Shown here: positions 1 through 8,894 of the stretch, in pieces | How positions within the stretch are numbered: the stretch's first letter is position 1 | Layout of the letters: the number at the start of each line of letters is the position of its first letter | From: Lysobacterales bacterium | GTDB lineage: Bacteria > Pseudomonadota > Gammaproteobacteria > Xanthomonadales > Rhodanobacteraceae | NCBI GenBank assembly: GCA_016707485.1 | Contig: JADJHN010000001.1 | Location: forward strand, 186,001-250,000 | Direction of reading: 5' to 3' | DNA length: 64,000 nt | Translations under genes and position numbers: made by a program | The notes under the pieces: model-generated | Told to the model about the DNA's origin: nothing | The model's input: the letters and a program-made list of their open reading frames with translations, nothing else | Database searches by the model: none

Positions 1-98
1 GGGTGTCCCGGATTGGATGCTGCGCACGCGCGGATAAGCGCGGCGGCTGTGCAGTATCGCATCGACCGCCAACAATCAAAGCATGCGAACATTCCGCC

Positions 99-1343
99 AT
101 GAATCCACACAAGGAAAATTGCGTGGCCGTCATCGGCGGCGGACCGGCCGGACTGATGGCAGCGGAAACCGCTGCCCAGGCCGGCATGCAGGTCGATGTC
201 TACGAACGCATGGGTTCGGTCGGGCGAAAGTTCCTCGTCGCCGGCAAGGGCGGGCTCAATCTCACCCATGCCGAACCGTTTGCCGCATTCGTCACGCGAT
301 TCGGCACGCGCCAGGCGGAAATCAGACGCTGGCTCGAGGCATTCGATGCCGATGCGTTGCGCGCCTGGGCCACCGGGCTCGGCGTCGAGACCTTCGTCGG
401 CAGCTCCGGACGGGTGTTTCCGCGCGATCTGAAAGCCGCGCCCTTGCTGCGCGGCTGGGTGCGTCGCCTGCGCGCGAGCGGCGTGCGCTTCCACGTGCAA
501 CAGCGCTGGTTGGGCTGGACTGGGGCCGGCGCCTTGCGTTTCAGCAGCACGGAGGGTGAACGGGAAGTCGAAGCCGAGGCCGTCGTGCTTGCCCTGGGTG
601 GCGGCAGTTGGCCGATCCTCGGCTCGGATGGTTCATGGCAAGGCATCCTTGCCGGTCGCGGCATCGACATCGCGCCACTGCAAGCGGCCAACTGCGGCTT
701 CGACGTCAACTGGACAGCCTTCCTGCGCGAGCGCCATGCCGGCGCGCCAATCAAGCCGGTGTCGATGCAGTGGACATCCGCCAGCGGCGAAGTGATCCAT
801 CGCCAGGGCGAATTCGTGCTGACCCGCGATGGCATCGAAGGCAGCCTGGTCTACGCGCTTTCGGCACACCTGCGCGATGAAATCGCCAGGCAGGGTTCGA
901 CAACGATCCATCTCGATCTGCTGCCCGGCCGTGACCTCGCCAGGCTCACCCACGACATTTCCCGCCCGCGCGGCAAGCATTCGCTGGCCAAGCATCTGCA
1001 CCGGCATGCCGGCATCGACGGGGCCAAGGCCGCGTTGTTGCACGAGGTACTCGAACGCGATGTGTTCAACGATGCCGCGCGCCTGGCCGCCGCGATCAAG
1101 GCCCTGCCCCTGCGCCTGCTGCGCCCGCGCCCGCTCGATGAGGCGATCAGTAGCGCCGGTGGCGTCCGCCTTGAAGACCTCGACGAACAGTTGATGCTGC
1201 GCAAGCTGCCCGGCGTGTTCTGTGCCGGCGAGATGCTGGACTGGGAAGCGCCGACCGGCGGTTACCTGCTCAGCGCAAGTTTTGCCAGCGGCCGCCTCGC
1301 CGGCGCCGCCGCCGCGAACTGGATCAACACGCGGCAGCGCTGA
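99..1343 (+). CDS. HI0933-like NAD(P)/FAD-dependent oxidoreductase (PP_4765-type flavoprotein)
   Basis: Predicted soluble flavoprotein of 414 aa. The N-terminus carries a Rossmann FAD-binding motif, GGGPAG, at residues 13-18, followed by the GKGGLNLTH motif near residue 48 that is typical of the HI0933/YhiN family. The C-terminal FCAGEMLDWEAPTGG stretch is the second conserved FAD-contacting segment of the family. Substrate and physiological role are not known for this family. The ATG at 99 is chosen because homologues start just before the Rossmann strand; the frame is open upstream to a GTG at position 3, but that 32-residue extension is Cys/Arg-rich and not family-like. The stop codon (TGA, 1341-1343) abuts the stop codon of the convergent rluF gene without any spacer. 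Confidence 0.85.
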   Translation: MNPHKENCVAVIGGGPAGLMAAETAAQAGMQVDVYERMGSVGRKFLVAGKGGLNLTHAEPFAAFVTRFGTRQAEIRRWLEAFDADALRAWATGLGVETFVGSSGRVFPRDLKAAPLLRGWVRRLRASGVRFHVQQRWLGWTGAGALRFSSTEGEREVEAEAVVLALGGGSWPILGSDGSWQGILAGRGIDIAPLQAANCGFDVNWTAFLRERHAGAPIKPVSMQWTSASGEVIHRQGEFVLTRDGIEGSLVYALSAHLRDEIARQGSTTIHLDLLPGRDLARLTHDISRPRGKHSLAKHLHRHAGIDGAKAALLHEVLERDVFNDAARLAAAIKALPLRLLRPRPLDEAISSAGGVRLEDLDEQLMLRKLPGVFCAGEMLDWEAPTGGYLLSASFASGRLAGAAAANWINTRQR

Positions 1344-2057
1344 TCACCATTGCGTGCGGTCCGGCAGCAAGCCGTGCAGCTCGGCATCGCTCAGATTGCG
1401 CCATTGGCCAAGCTTGAGTGCACCGAGTTTGACGTTGACGATGCGCACCCGGCGCAACTGCTTGACCCGATAGCCAAACGCATCGGCCATCAGGCGGATC
1501 TGCCGATTGAGTCCCTGGGTGAGGACGATGCGAAAACCGAAACGGGCGATGCGCTGCGTGCGACAGGGTTTGGTCATCTGTCCGTGCACGAGCACGCCAC
1601 GCGCCATGCCCCTGAGGAACTCGTCGGTCACCGCCTTGTTGACGCCGACCAGGTATTCCTTTTCGTGGTGGTTCTCCGAACGCAGCAACTCGTTGACGAT
1701 GTCGCCATTGCTGGTCAGCAGGATCAGGCCCTCGGAATCCTTGTCCAATCGCCCAATCGGGAAGATGCGTTGCTGGTGGTCGATGAAATCGATGATGTTG
1801 CCTTTCACCGTGCTCTCGGTGGTACAGGTGATGCCGACCGGCTTGTTCAGCGCGATATAGACATGCTTGCGCGTGCCGCTGGCAACCGTGCGCGCGCGAA
1901 TCCGCTGACCCTCGATCAGCACTTCGTCACCGTCGGCGTATTCTTCGCCGATGCGCGCGACCAGGCCGTTGCGCATGACCTTTCGTGAGGCGATCAGGCG
2001 ATCCGCCTCGCGCCGCGAGCAATGGCCGGTGTCGCTGATGAACTTGTTCAGTCGCAT
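1344..2057 (-). CDS. rluF: 23S rRNA pseudouridine(2604) synthase RluF
   Basis: 237-aa RNA-modifying enzyme that isomerises a uridine in 23S rRNA. An S4 RNA-binding domain covers about residues 1-55 (RLNKFISDTGHCSRREADR), followed by the RsuA/RluB/E/F catalytic domain. The catalytic aspartate is Asp105 in GRLDKDSEGL, and the later HEKEYLV and GLNRQIRLM motifs match RluF closely. The similarity to E. coli RluF as I remember it runs over the whole length, so the subfamily call is firmer than a generic RsuA-type call. The open frame extends far upstream without family-like sequence; the ATG at 2057 is the family start. It is convergent with the flavoprotein gene and divergent from the DUF1615 lipoprotein gene. 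Confidence 0.9.
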   Translation of the reverse strand: MRLNKFISDTGHCSRREADRLIASRKVMRNGLVARIGEEYADGDEVLIEGQRIRARTVASGTRKHVYIALNKPVGITCTTESTVKGNIIDFIDHQQRIFPIGRLDKDSEGLILLTSNGDIVNELLRSENHHEKEYLVGVNKAVTDEFLRGMARGVLVHGQMTKPCRTQRIARFGFRIVLTQGLNRQIRLMADAFGYRVKQLRRVRIVNVKLGALKLGQWRNLSDAELHGLLPDRTQW

Positions 2058-2258
2058 GGAAGCGTCGGGATCGGGGTTGATGTGGCCGCGCATTGTATGG
2101 CCTGGCCGGCATCTGCGAGTGTTCCGCGCAAGCATCGCCGCCGGCATCACCCGCTGATGCCCCGTGCACGCCTTGCTCGTGCATGCGACTATCCGTCCGC
2201 GCCCAGCCCGCAACACCGGAAGGATGTTCAACCCGCTGACCCGCACGGAGCCACATTG

Positions 2259-3380
2259 ATGCGACGAGGATCGAAACTCCTTGCCGGTGCCACCCTCGGC
2301 GTGCTGCTGGCTGCCTGTTCCACCGGTCCAAAGATGGTCCGGCCCGAATATCGACCGACCGAGGTGCGTGCACGCATCGTTCGGCTGCTGCCCGCGCAGA
2401 CCCGCGATCGCGCAGCCTGGGCGGCCGATATCCAGGCAGCGTTCGCGGCACTCGATATCGAACCGGATGACGGGAACCTGTGCGCGACCCTGGCCGTCAC
2501 CGAACAGGAGTCGACCTTCAACGCAGACCCGGTCGTACCCGATCTGGCACGGATTGCGCGCAGTGAAATAGACAAACGTGCCGCCGCTCACCACATCCCG
2601 AAGTTTGCCGTGAGCGCCGCCCTGCGCCTGCAATCAGCCAATGGCAAACGCTATGACGAACGCCTCGCCGGCATCCGCACCGAACGCGAGCTGAGCCTGG
2701 TCTACGAGGAACTGATTGCCTCGGTGCCACTGGGCAAGCGCTTGTTCGCCGACGCCAACCCGGTGCGCACCGGCGGACCGATGCAGGTCGGCATCCGCTT
2801 TGCCGAAGAACATGCCAGAGCGCACGGCTATCCGTATCCGATCAAGGAATCGATCCGCCGCGAAGTCTTCACGCGGCGCGGCGGCATGTATTTCGGCATC
2901 GCCCACCTGCTTGGCTATCCCGCCGACTACGAGAAAATGATCTTCCGCTTTGCCGATTTCAACGCCGGCATCCATGCCAGCCGCAACGCCGCCTTCCAGA
3001 AAGCCGTCAGCGTTGCCAGCGGCATTCCGCTGGCCCTGGACGGCGACCTGGTCCTGCATGACCGCGGCAAGGATGGCAGTGGCATCGGCAGCACCGAACG
3101 TGCGGTGCGCGCACTTGGCAGGCAACTGGACCTGGGCGACGCGCGCATCCGTCACGACCTCGAAAAAGGCGACACTGCGGATTTCGGCACGAGCCGAACC
3201 TGGCAGGCGGTGTTTGCGCTCGCCGAACAAACCGGGCGTCACGCCCTGCCCCGCGCGGTCATTCCGCAGATCGCCCTGGAAAGCCCGAAGATCACGCGCA
3301 AGCTGACCACCGAATGGTTTGCCAAACGCGTCGACGATCGCTACCAGCGCTGCCTGCGCAAGGCCGCCTCGTTGCGCTGA
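2259..3380 (+). CDS. DUF1615 family lipoprotein
   Basis: Predicted exported lipoprotein of 373 aa. The ATG at 2259 starts a short basic n-region (MRRGSK), a hydrophobic core and a lipobox LAAC with Cys20, so signal peptidase II processing is expected. The mature part fits the DUF1615 family (for example the CATLAVTEQEST and GGPMQVGIRFAEEHA segments), which has no established function. The EQES.FN and GPMQV segments are reminiscent of lytic transglycosylase-like folds, but this is only an impression. The frame is open upstream to 2022 in sequence antisense to rluF, which is not used. The gene stands alone, divergent from rluF and convergent with the yehS-like gene. Confidence 0.82.
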   Translation: MRRGSKLLAGATLGVLLAACSTGPKMVRPEYRPTEVRARIVRLLPAQTRDRAAWAADIQAAFAALDIEPDDGNLCATLAVTEQESTFNADPVVPDLARIARSEIDKRAAAHHIPKFAVSAALRLQSANGKRYDERLAGIRTERELSLVYEELIASVPLGKRLFADANPVRTGGPMQVGIRFAEEHARAHGYPYPIKESIRREVFTRRGGMYFGIAHLLGYPADYEKMIFRFADFNAGIHASRNAAFQKAVSVASGIPLALDGDLVLHDRGKDGSGIGSTERAVRALGRQLDLGDARIRHDLEKGDTADFGTSRTWQAVFALAEQTGRHALPRAVIPQIALESPKITRKLTTEWFAKRVDDRYQRCLRKAASLR

Positions 3381-3436
3381 TCGCGCCGCACCCGGGCGAA
3401 TATGGCGCGCGCATGCCTCGCCGTCGGGCGCATCCC

Positions 3437-3910
3437 TCAGGGCGCGTCGCGCAAGCGGGAGGTCAGCCCCTTGAGGAAATTGCGCAGGATCTGGTCGCCG
3501 CAGGCGCGGTAGTGCTTGTGTCCGGGTTGGCGGAACAAGGCCGACAATTCGGGTTTCGACAAGGGAAATCCGGCTTGCGCAAAAATCGCGTGCATGTCGT
3601 CGTCCCTGAGCTCGAAGGCGATGCGCAGCTTCTTGAGGACGATGTTGTTGCTGATGCGGCTTTCAATCGGCCGTGCGGGCTGGCCCTCGTTGCGGCCGCG
3701 GCGATGGACGACCAGGCCATCGAGGAAACAGGCGAGCACGCGATCGCTGCAATCGAGGTACTCGCCATCGTCCTCTTTCTTCAGGAAACGCTGCACGACA
3801 TCCTTGTCGATCTGCAGATTGGAATCGGCCAGCCTTGCCAGCTCGGCCACCTTGGCATCGCCCAGGTCGAGCATGTAGCGGATGCTGCGCAGGATATCGT
3901 TGTTGGTCAC
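3437..3910 (-). CDS. yehS: DUF1456 family protein (YehS-like)
   Basis: Small cytoplasmic protein of 157 aa made of two copies of the DUF1456 helical repeat: the first begins MTNNDILRSIRYML, the second NNIVLKKLRIAFEL at about residue 88. This two-repeat architecture and length match E. coli YehS. The function is unknown. The ATG at 3910 starts directly at the first repeat. The C-terminus (about the last 15 residues) is basic and not conserved. The upstream gene on the same strand (M20 hydrolase) ends nearly 100 bp away and no strong terminator is visible between them, so co-transcription cannot be excluded. Confidence 0.85.
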   Translation of the reverse strand: MTNNDILRSIRYMLDLGDAKVAELARLADSNLQIDKDVVQRFLKKEDDGEYLDCSDRVLACFLDGLVVHRRGRNEGQPARPIESRISNNIVLKKLRIAFELRDDDMHAIFAQAGFPLSKPELSALFRQPGHKHYRACGDQILRNFLKGLTSRLRDAP

Positions 3911-4006
3911 GTGGCTGGTTTCGCCTGGCTGGAGTGGAAGCGTGCATGAAGCAGCGGCGCGGTGCGTCCGGGCAGCGCGCCGTTGAGGACGAATACTTGC
4001 CCGGCC

Positions 4007-5527
4007 TTACTTTGCCAGTTCGTGGAGATACTCGACAAACGACATCACCGCGCCATCGTAGCCACGCACGGCCGGATTGGCGGATTCGATCACGTAGTAC
4101 TCGTCCGGCGCATGCGCACCGCTGCCATGGCCCAGCCCGAAGTGCCCGGAAGCGAGGCTCAAGGGCGGATTGGTGAAAATGAAACCCGGGTAGGAACCGG
4201 CATTGCGCGGCCACAGGGTCGGCTTCAGCCGGTCACGCTTGAGCACCTCAATCTGGGCCTGGATCAAGCGCGCATCGGCCCGCGTGCTGGTGGAGTCGTA
4301 GCCACCACTGACCTTCACCTCGACATCGGCATAACCACGCTTGGCCAGGTGCGACTTGAGCGCAGCCACCGCGGCGTCCATCGACATGCCGGGAACGAGG
4401 CGCATGTCGATCTTGGCGACCGCCTGGTGCGGCAGCACGGTCTTGCCGCCCGGGCCGGTATAGCCGGCGACAAGCCCCTCGATGTTGATGGTCGGTTGCG
4501 AAACCAGCCGCTCGTAGGCCTCCTGCATGGGCAAGTCATCGATCCAGTGCGCCACGCCGTATTGCTGCTTGATGACCGCCTCGTCGCGGCCGGCAATCGC
4601 CGCCGAAATCATGGCCTTCTCCTCGGCGCTGATCGGCGCAGCAACGGGATAGCCATCGACGGTGATGGTGTTGCCATCCTCGGAGACCAGGGTGTCGAGT
4701 GCCTTGACCAGTCGCCATGCCGGGCTGTCGACCATCGCCTTGAGCGAGGAGTGGATGTCCTTGGCCGGGCCTCGCCCCCACTTCTCGCCGCTGGCAATCA
4801 ACTCCAATTCAACCACGCCCTTGGCACCGAGGCTGACGGTGACGCTGCCATCCAGCCCTTGCGAGGCCGAAGGCATGAACACTCCAATCGCCTTGGCCAG
4901 CGCCGCCTGGACTTCGGGGCGGTTCACCAGTTGGCCGATATGCGGCGAACCGATTTCCTCCTCGCCCTCGGCGACCAGCACGAGGTTCACCGGCATCTTC
5001 CTGCCGGCACCGCGGATGGCATGCAGTGCGGCGAGAAAGGCGGATTCCGGGCCCTTCTGGTTGACTGCACCGCGACCCATGATGACCTTGCCGACCCCGT
5101 GCTTTTCAACGATGCGCGCCTCGAGCGGCGGTGAACTCCATTCGGCCGGATCGAATTGCTTGACGTCGTACATGAAATAGAGGCCCACGGTCTTCGCCGC
5201 GCCGGCATCGAGCGTCGCGAACACGCCCGGCTTGCCGTCGGTATCGAGGATGCGCACCTCCTGGAATCCGGCCTCACGCGCCAGCTTCGCCATATAGTCG
5301 GCCCCTTCGCGGGAATTGAGATTCTCGGCGGCGATCGATGGCAGGGCGATCCAGTCCTGCAGGCGCTTGACCGACGCATCATGCTGCTTGAGCACCTCGC
5401 GATGGATCACCGCCAGGTCGGATTTCACCGCCAGCACGACGCCCGGTGTGGCGAGCAGGCCCAGCGCCGCAATTGCCACGGCTAGCCGGCCACCCCTTTG
5501 ACGCATGCAGAGACGAGACGATTTCAT
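4007..5527 (-). CDS. Exported M20-family metallopeptidase/hydrolase with altered metal-site residues
   Basis: 506-aa protein of the M20 dimetal hydrolase superfamily (peptidase/amidohydrolase) with an N-terminal signal peptide (hydrophobic stretch residues 15-33, cleavage near VLA-VKS), so it is probably periplasmic. The catalytic EGEEE motif lies at residues 187-191, the dimerisation domain in the middle, and the C-terminal GLGHGSGAHAPDEY motif keeps the late metal-binding His. Two metal-ligand positions differ from the usual pattern: the HxD motif reads M-Y-D (Met119, Asp121) and the bridging Asp of the GRGA-x-D-x-KG motif reads Asn156 (GRGAVNQKG). It may belong to a subfamily with a modified metal site, or be less active. 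Start ATG 5527 is chosen for the signal peptide. It lies downstream of a histidine phosphatase gene on the same strand. Confidence 0.82.
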   Translation of the reverse strand: MKSSRLCMRQRGGRLAVAIAALGLLATPGVVLAVKSDLAVIHREVLKQHDASVKRLQDWIALPSIAAENLNSREGADYMAKLAREAGFQEVRILDTDGKPGVFATLDAGAAKTVGLYFMYDVKQFDPAEWSSPPLEARIVEKHGVGKVIMGRGAVNQKGPESAFLAALHAIRGAGRKMPVNLVLVAEGEEEIGSPHIGQLVNRPEVQAALAKAIGVFMPSASQGLDGSVTVSLGAKGVVELELIASGEKWGRGPAKDIHSSLKAMVDSPAWRLVKALDTLVSEDGNTITVDGYPVAAPISAEEKAMISAAIAGRDEAVIKQQYGVAHWIDDLPMQEAYERLVSQPTINIEGLVAGYTGPGGKTVLPHQAVAKIDMRLVPGMSMDAAVAALKSHLAKRGYADVEVKVSGGYDSTSTRADARLIQAQIEVLKRDRLKPTLWPRNAGSYPGFIFTNPPLSLASGHFGLGHGSGAHAPDEYYVIESANPAVRGYDGAVMSFVEYLHELAK

Positions 5528-5650
5528 GGACGCTCCCGGTGATGATCGAGCTGGCGAGACGCAAATAGTAGGGCAAACACTGAACGCGCGGCAGGATTGC
5601 GCGGCTGCCGGCTTGCGCATCCGGCGCGTAAACGCCGCGCCGGGTGCCGT

Positions 5651-6388
5651 TCACTCCGCCTTCGTCGGCGACACCGGCAAGGCCCGGATGGCCAGGCTGC
5701 GGTCCGCATCACCCGTCGATCCCGTCAGCATGTTGAACGGCATGAATCCCGACTCGCCGACCGTGATCACCTTGAAACGACCATCCGCCTCGACCCGGAT
5801 CTGCGTGATGCTGGCATGGTGCACCGACATTTCCAGCCAGGCTCGGGTATCGACACCGAGCGCACGGCTGGTCAGGTAACGAATCACGTTGCCGTGGCAG
5901 ACATACATCTCGCTGCGTTCGGCAATGGCATCCGGCTTGAAATGCGCGTCGAACAAGCGGTCGAGCTGCGCCTTGCACGCGGCCAGCTCCGCGGGTTTTT
6001 CGTCGCGGGTTGCTTCGCTGCGGCGCGTCGGCGGCGTGCACTCGCGCAGATCTTCAAGGACGCTGAACGCGCGACCCGGGAATTCCCCGGCAATCAACGC
6101 CGCGGTATCGCGCGCGCGTTGCAGCGGGCTCACATACAACGCATCGAAATGTGCGGGGACGGCGGCCAGTCGCGCCGCGGCCAGATGCGCCTGGGCCGCA
6201 CCGAGCGCGGACAGGCCGGGACCGAGTTGCTTGTCGGCGGTCGCGTCAGGCGCATAGTTGCCGTGGCGAACAAGATAGATGTTGCGCGCATGGGCCGGTG
6301 CCGGCTCAACGGTTTCGGCAGCAATGGTGGTGCCTGCCAGCAACAGTCCCAGGACAACAAAGAAGCTTTTCCTGCAGATTGTCAGCAT
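5651..6388 (-). CDS. Periplasmic histidine phosphatase family protein
   Basis: 245-aa member of the histidine phosphatase (phosphoglycerate-mutase-like) superfamily. A signal peptide occupies residues 1-24 (FFVVLGLLLAGTTIAA). The catalytic RHG motif is Arg41-His42-Gly43 (YLVRHGNY), the second arginine is in SPLQRARDTA, and the second histidine in YVCHGNVIRYL. The exported location argues against glycolytic mutase or CobC roles; a substrate cannot be named. The ATG at 6388 is preceded by a good ribosome-binding site (AGGAG about 8 nt upstream), which decides it over the in-frame start 30 nt further upstream. The M20 hydrolase follows on the same strand after 123 bp. Confidence 0.83.
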   Translation of the reverse strand: MLTICRKSFFVVLGLLLAGTTIAAETVEPAPAHARNIYLVRHGNYAPDATADKQLGPGLSALGAAQAHLAAARLAAVPAHFDALYVSPLQRARDTAALIAGEFPGRAFSVLEDLRECTPPTRRSEATRDEKPAELAACKAQLDRLFDAHFKPDAIAERSEMYVCHGNVIRYLTSRALGVDTRAWLEMSVHHASITQIRVEADGRFKVITVGESGFMPFNMLTGSTGDADRSLAIRALPVSPTKAE

Positions 6389-6551
6389 GTTTTCGCTCCT
6401 TTCGCATCGGGCAAGCAACGCAGATTACTGCATCAATGCCACGAATTGCCGAAGCGCGGGCCAGGCAATCCGTCCCTGATCACGAGCGCAGGGCAAGCGC
6501 ACGGCAAGCAGCACATCAGGCAGAGCCACGCCGATGGCCAGCAGCCATCAC

Positions 6552-6572
6552 TCCGCCTGCAGGCGGATTTTT
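6552..6572 (+). terminator. Palindrome followed by T5 in the leader of the TonB-dependent receptor gene
   Basis: TCCGCCTGCAGGCGGA (6552-6567) is a perfect palindrome that can form a 6-bp stem with a TGCA loop, followed immediately by TTTTT. It has the form of an intrinsic terminator on the + strand, yet no + strand gene lies upstream in the preceding 3 kb. It sits about 72 nt before the receptor ATG, so it could be an attenuator or a DNA-level operator. No riboswitch consensus is recognisable upstream of it. Confidence 0.45.
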
Positions 6573-6644
6573 CAATCCATCCTGCTTCTCTAAACTGCGC
6601 GATCCGCGGCTCGACCTCGAACCCCGGCAGCCAGGAAGACTCCC

Positions 6645-8618
6645 ATGTCCCGATTGCTTCAACGTACCGCCATCGCCGCGGCATTCAATTTGGTCGCCCT
6701 CGCCAGTGCTGGCGCATTTGCCGAGGACTCGAACGAGGCCGGCGATGCCGATGCCACATGGCGCGAAGGCACCTCGATGACGACCGATCGCAAATCCGGC
6801 CCGCCGCAGGACAACGATGCGCCCTGGCAGACCGATCCGGTCCAGGTGACGGCACGCGGCACGGCAAACGACTGGCCCTCGGCGCTCGCCACCGATGTGC
6901 TCACCTATCAGGACGCGGTGGCCGCGCCGACCGATTTCCAGGATCTGATCACGCGCGTTCCGGGTGTAGGTGCAACCGGGCAGAATGGTATTTTCGAGAC
7001 GTTTTCAATTCGCGGCAGTGGCGCCAACGGCATCCTGATCCTGGTTGGCGGCATGCCGATCACCGCGCAACGCCGTGCCGGCGTGCCGGTCGCCTTTGTC
7101 GAACCCGCCTTGCTCGGCGACCTCAACGTCACCCGCGGTCCGGCTGTGGTGCACTTCGGCGCGGGTGCGCTCGGCGGCGCCATCTCGATCGAACCACGCT
7201 GGTTTGAGGCGCCCTTCGTCAGTGCCGGTTATGCAACGTCGGGAGACGAGGCATCGCTGGCAGCCGGCATGGGTTCCGAGCGGTTCTCGGTCGCCGTCGC
7301 CCGCCACCAGGCCGGCGACAGCGAAGCTCCCGATGGCACGCCATTGAACACCAGCTACGAGCGGCAAAGCGCCTCCCTGCAGTACCGCACGAAACTCGGC
7401 AACTTCGACCTCGATGCCCTCCTGCTGCCCTCGCGCACGGAGAACATCGGCAAATCGAACTCGCGCTATCCAGTCCGTGACACGACCTACCCCGAAGACA
7501 GCCACACGCTCGGCCGCCTGCGCCTGCGCCACGCCAGCGGTTTCGAGGCAACCGTGCATGCGCATGAGCAGTACCTCGGCACCTACAACCAGCGCCCGGG
7601 GACACCCGATTCGTTTGCCGCAGTAAGCAGCACCGATTTCGGCGGCACTGCCCAGCAGACCTTTGCCTCCGGCAATTTCACCAGCAACATCGGCGTGGAG
7701 TTCCTCGGTCGGCGCAACGTCAATGGCTACGACGCCCGTGGCTCCCTGCTCGATCGCGTCTACAGCCTGCGCGACGGCGAGGAGAATTCGACATCGCTGT
7801 TTGCCGTGACCGACTGGCGCGCAACGCAGGAACTCGGCTTCGAATTCGGTGCGCGCGCGACATCGATCCGCCAGCACGAGGCTGGCGCCAGCACCAGCAA
7901 CAACGATCAGGCGTTTACCGGCGGTGTCACCTGGACAGCAAACGATTGGAGCCGCTGGACATTGAACCTTGCCTCGGGCTATCGCTTCCCGACACTCGAG
8001 GAGCGCTTCTTCACCGGCGTCACGGCGCAGGGGGACATCGTCGGCAATGCGGATCTCGACTCCGAGCATTCAGAAGGCATCGATCTCGGCTATGCCTTGA
8101 ATGCCGGCAACTGGGGCGGCGAAATCCATGTTTGGCGCACCAGGGTGAAGGACCTCATCCAGCTCGTCGACATCAGCCCGGATGTCAACGGCTACACCAA
8201 TGTCGGCGAGGCGAAACTGCATGGCGCCGAAGCCGCGATCGGCTGGTCACCGACCGCCGAACTGAATCTGCGCAGCAGCTTCACGGTGATTCGCGGCTCG
8301 GACAACACCGGGCAGACACTCTATGGCATACCCCCGGTCAGCGCCGATCTCGAAGCGCGCTATCGATTGCCGAAACTCGAGCTGAGCGCGCGCTACAGCC
8401 ATCGCTGGAAGGTCGATCGCCCCGGCTTCGAGGAACTCCCGCGTGATGCCGTCGATATCGTCGATGCCGATGCCCGCTACCACTTCACGCCGGCACTCAA
8501 CATGCAGGTCTATGTGCGCAACCTGCTCGACAAGCAGTACTTTGCAACGTCCGACGAGCTGTCGACGTATGCGCCCGAGCGCTCGATCGGCATCAATCTG
8601 AACTGGACCCTGCACTAG
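6645..8618 (+). CDS. TonB-dependent outer-membrane receptor
   Basis: 657-aa outer-membrane transporter. A signal peptide (residues 1-26, ending ALASAGAFA) precedes a plug domain at about residues 75-185 with the family landmarks FQDLITRVPGVG, FSIRGSGANG and VTRGPAVVHFGAGALGG. The rest is a 22-stranded beta-barrel with alternating aromatic segments, including NLASGYRFPTLEERFF and a C-terminal YVRNLLDKQYFATSDE segment typical of siderophore/vitamin receptors. The cargo cannot be told from sequence: no haem FRAP/NPNL motif is visible, and nearby genes do not name a ligand. The stop codon overlaps a copy of a short interspersed repeat. It is divergent from the histidine phosphatase gene; the leader holds a palindrome with a T-tract. 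Confidence 0.88.
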   Translation: MSRLLQRTAIAAAFNLVALASAGAFAEDSNEAGDADATWREGTSMTTDRKSGPPQDNDAPWQTDPVQVTARGTANDWPSALATDVLTYQDAVAAPTDFQDLITRVPGVGATGQNGIFETFSIRGSGANGILILVGGMPITAQRRAGVPVAFVEPALLGDLNVTRGPAVVHFGAGALGGAISIEPRWFEAPFVSAGYATSGDEASLAAGMGSERFSVAVARHQAGDSEAPDGTPLNTSYERQSASLQYRTKLGNFDLDALLLPSRTENIGKSNSRYPVRDTTYPEDSHTLGRLRLRHASGFEATVHAHEQYLGTYNQRPGTPDSFAAVSSTDFGGTAQQTFASGNFTSNIGVEFLGRRNVNGYDARGSLLDRVYSLRDGEENSTSLFAVTDWRATQELGFEFGARATSIRQHEAGASTSNNDQAFTGGVTWTANDWSRWTLNLASGYRFPTLEERFFTGVTAQGDIVGNADLDSEHSEGIDLGYALNAGNWGGEIHVWRTRVKDLIQLVDISPDVNGYTNVGEAKLHGAEAAIGWSPTAELNLRSSFTVIRGSDNTGQTLYGIPPVSADLEARYRLPKLELSARYSHRWKVDRPGFEELPRDAVDIVDADARYHFTPALNMQVYVRNLLDKQYFATSDELSTYAPERSIGINLNWTLH

Positions 8619-8636
8619 GGCAACGCTGATCAAGTG
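8615..8636 (+). repeat. Gene-end interspersed repeat, copy 1
   Basis: The core GGGCAACGCTGATCAAGTG (8618-8636) is identical to copy 3 (30646-30664) and differs at one position from the inverted copy 2 (28293-28314). Here and in copy 2 it is preceded by CTA, so the TAG stop codon of the adjacent gene (TonB receptor) forms part of the repeat. The region from the stop to 8894 otherwise contains only small GC-rich hairpins such as GGCGTC-AGC-GACGCC (8703-8717) and no recognisable gene. Confidence 0.7.
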
Positions 8637-8894
8637 TCGCGGCAGCCTGTGACCCATCCGGGCCGGCTTGTCGCGCTCCTTCCTCGCATGCTGGAGGAGC
8701 GCGGCGTCAGCGACGCCGAAATCCGCATTGACGCCGCCGTCGGCGACGCTCATGACGATTCCTGTTGCCGATCTTCATCATGGCGGTGGCATGAGGCAAG
8801 CGGCCGCGGTTAGGATTCCAGTCCCCGATGTTCCGGCCGGCATTCTCCCAGCACCGTTTCGGGGACAACCCGGCAGCGGCTTCGGATATTGGCG

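Noticed and set aside
3..98. In-frame upstream extension of the first flavoprotein gene
   Set aside because: The extra 32 residues are Cys/Arg-rich and unlike the family; the ATG at 99 fits the Rossmann start.
6389..6644. Possible cobalamin or TPP riboswitch before the TonB receptor
   Set aside because: None of the conserved boxes (such as the B12 box or CCGCAACTG-like core) was found; only the hairpin with T-tract remains.
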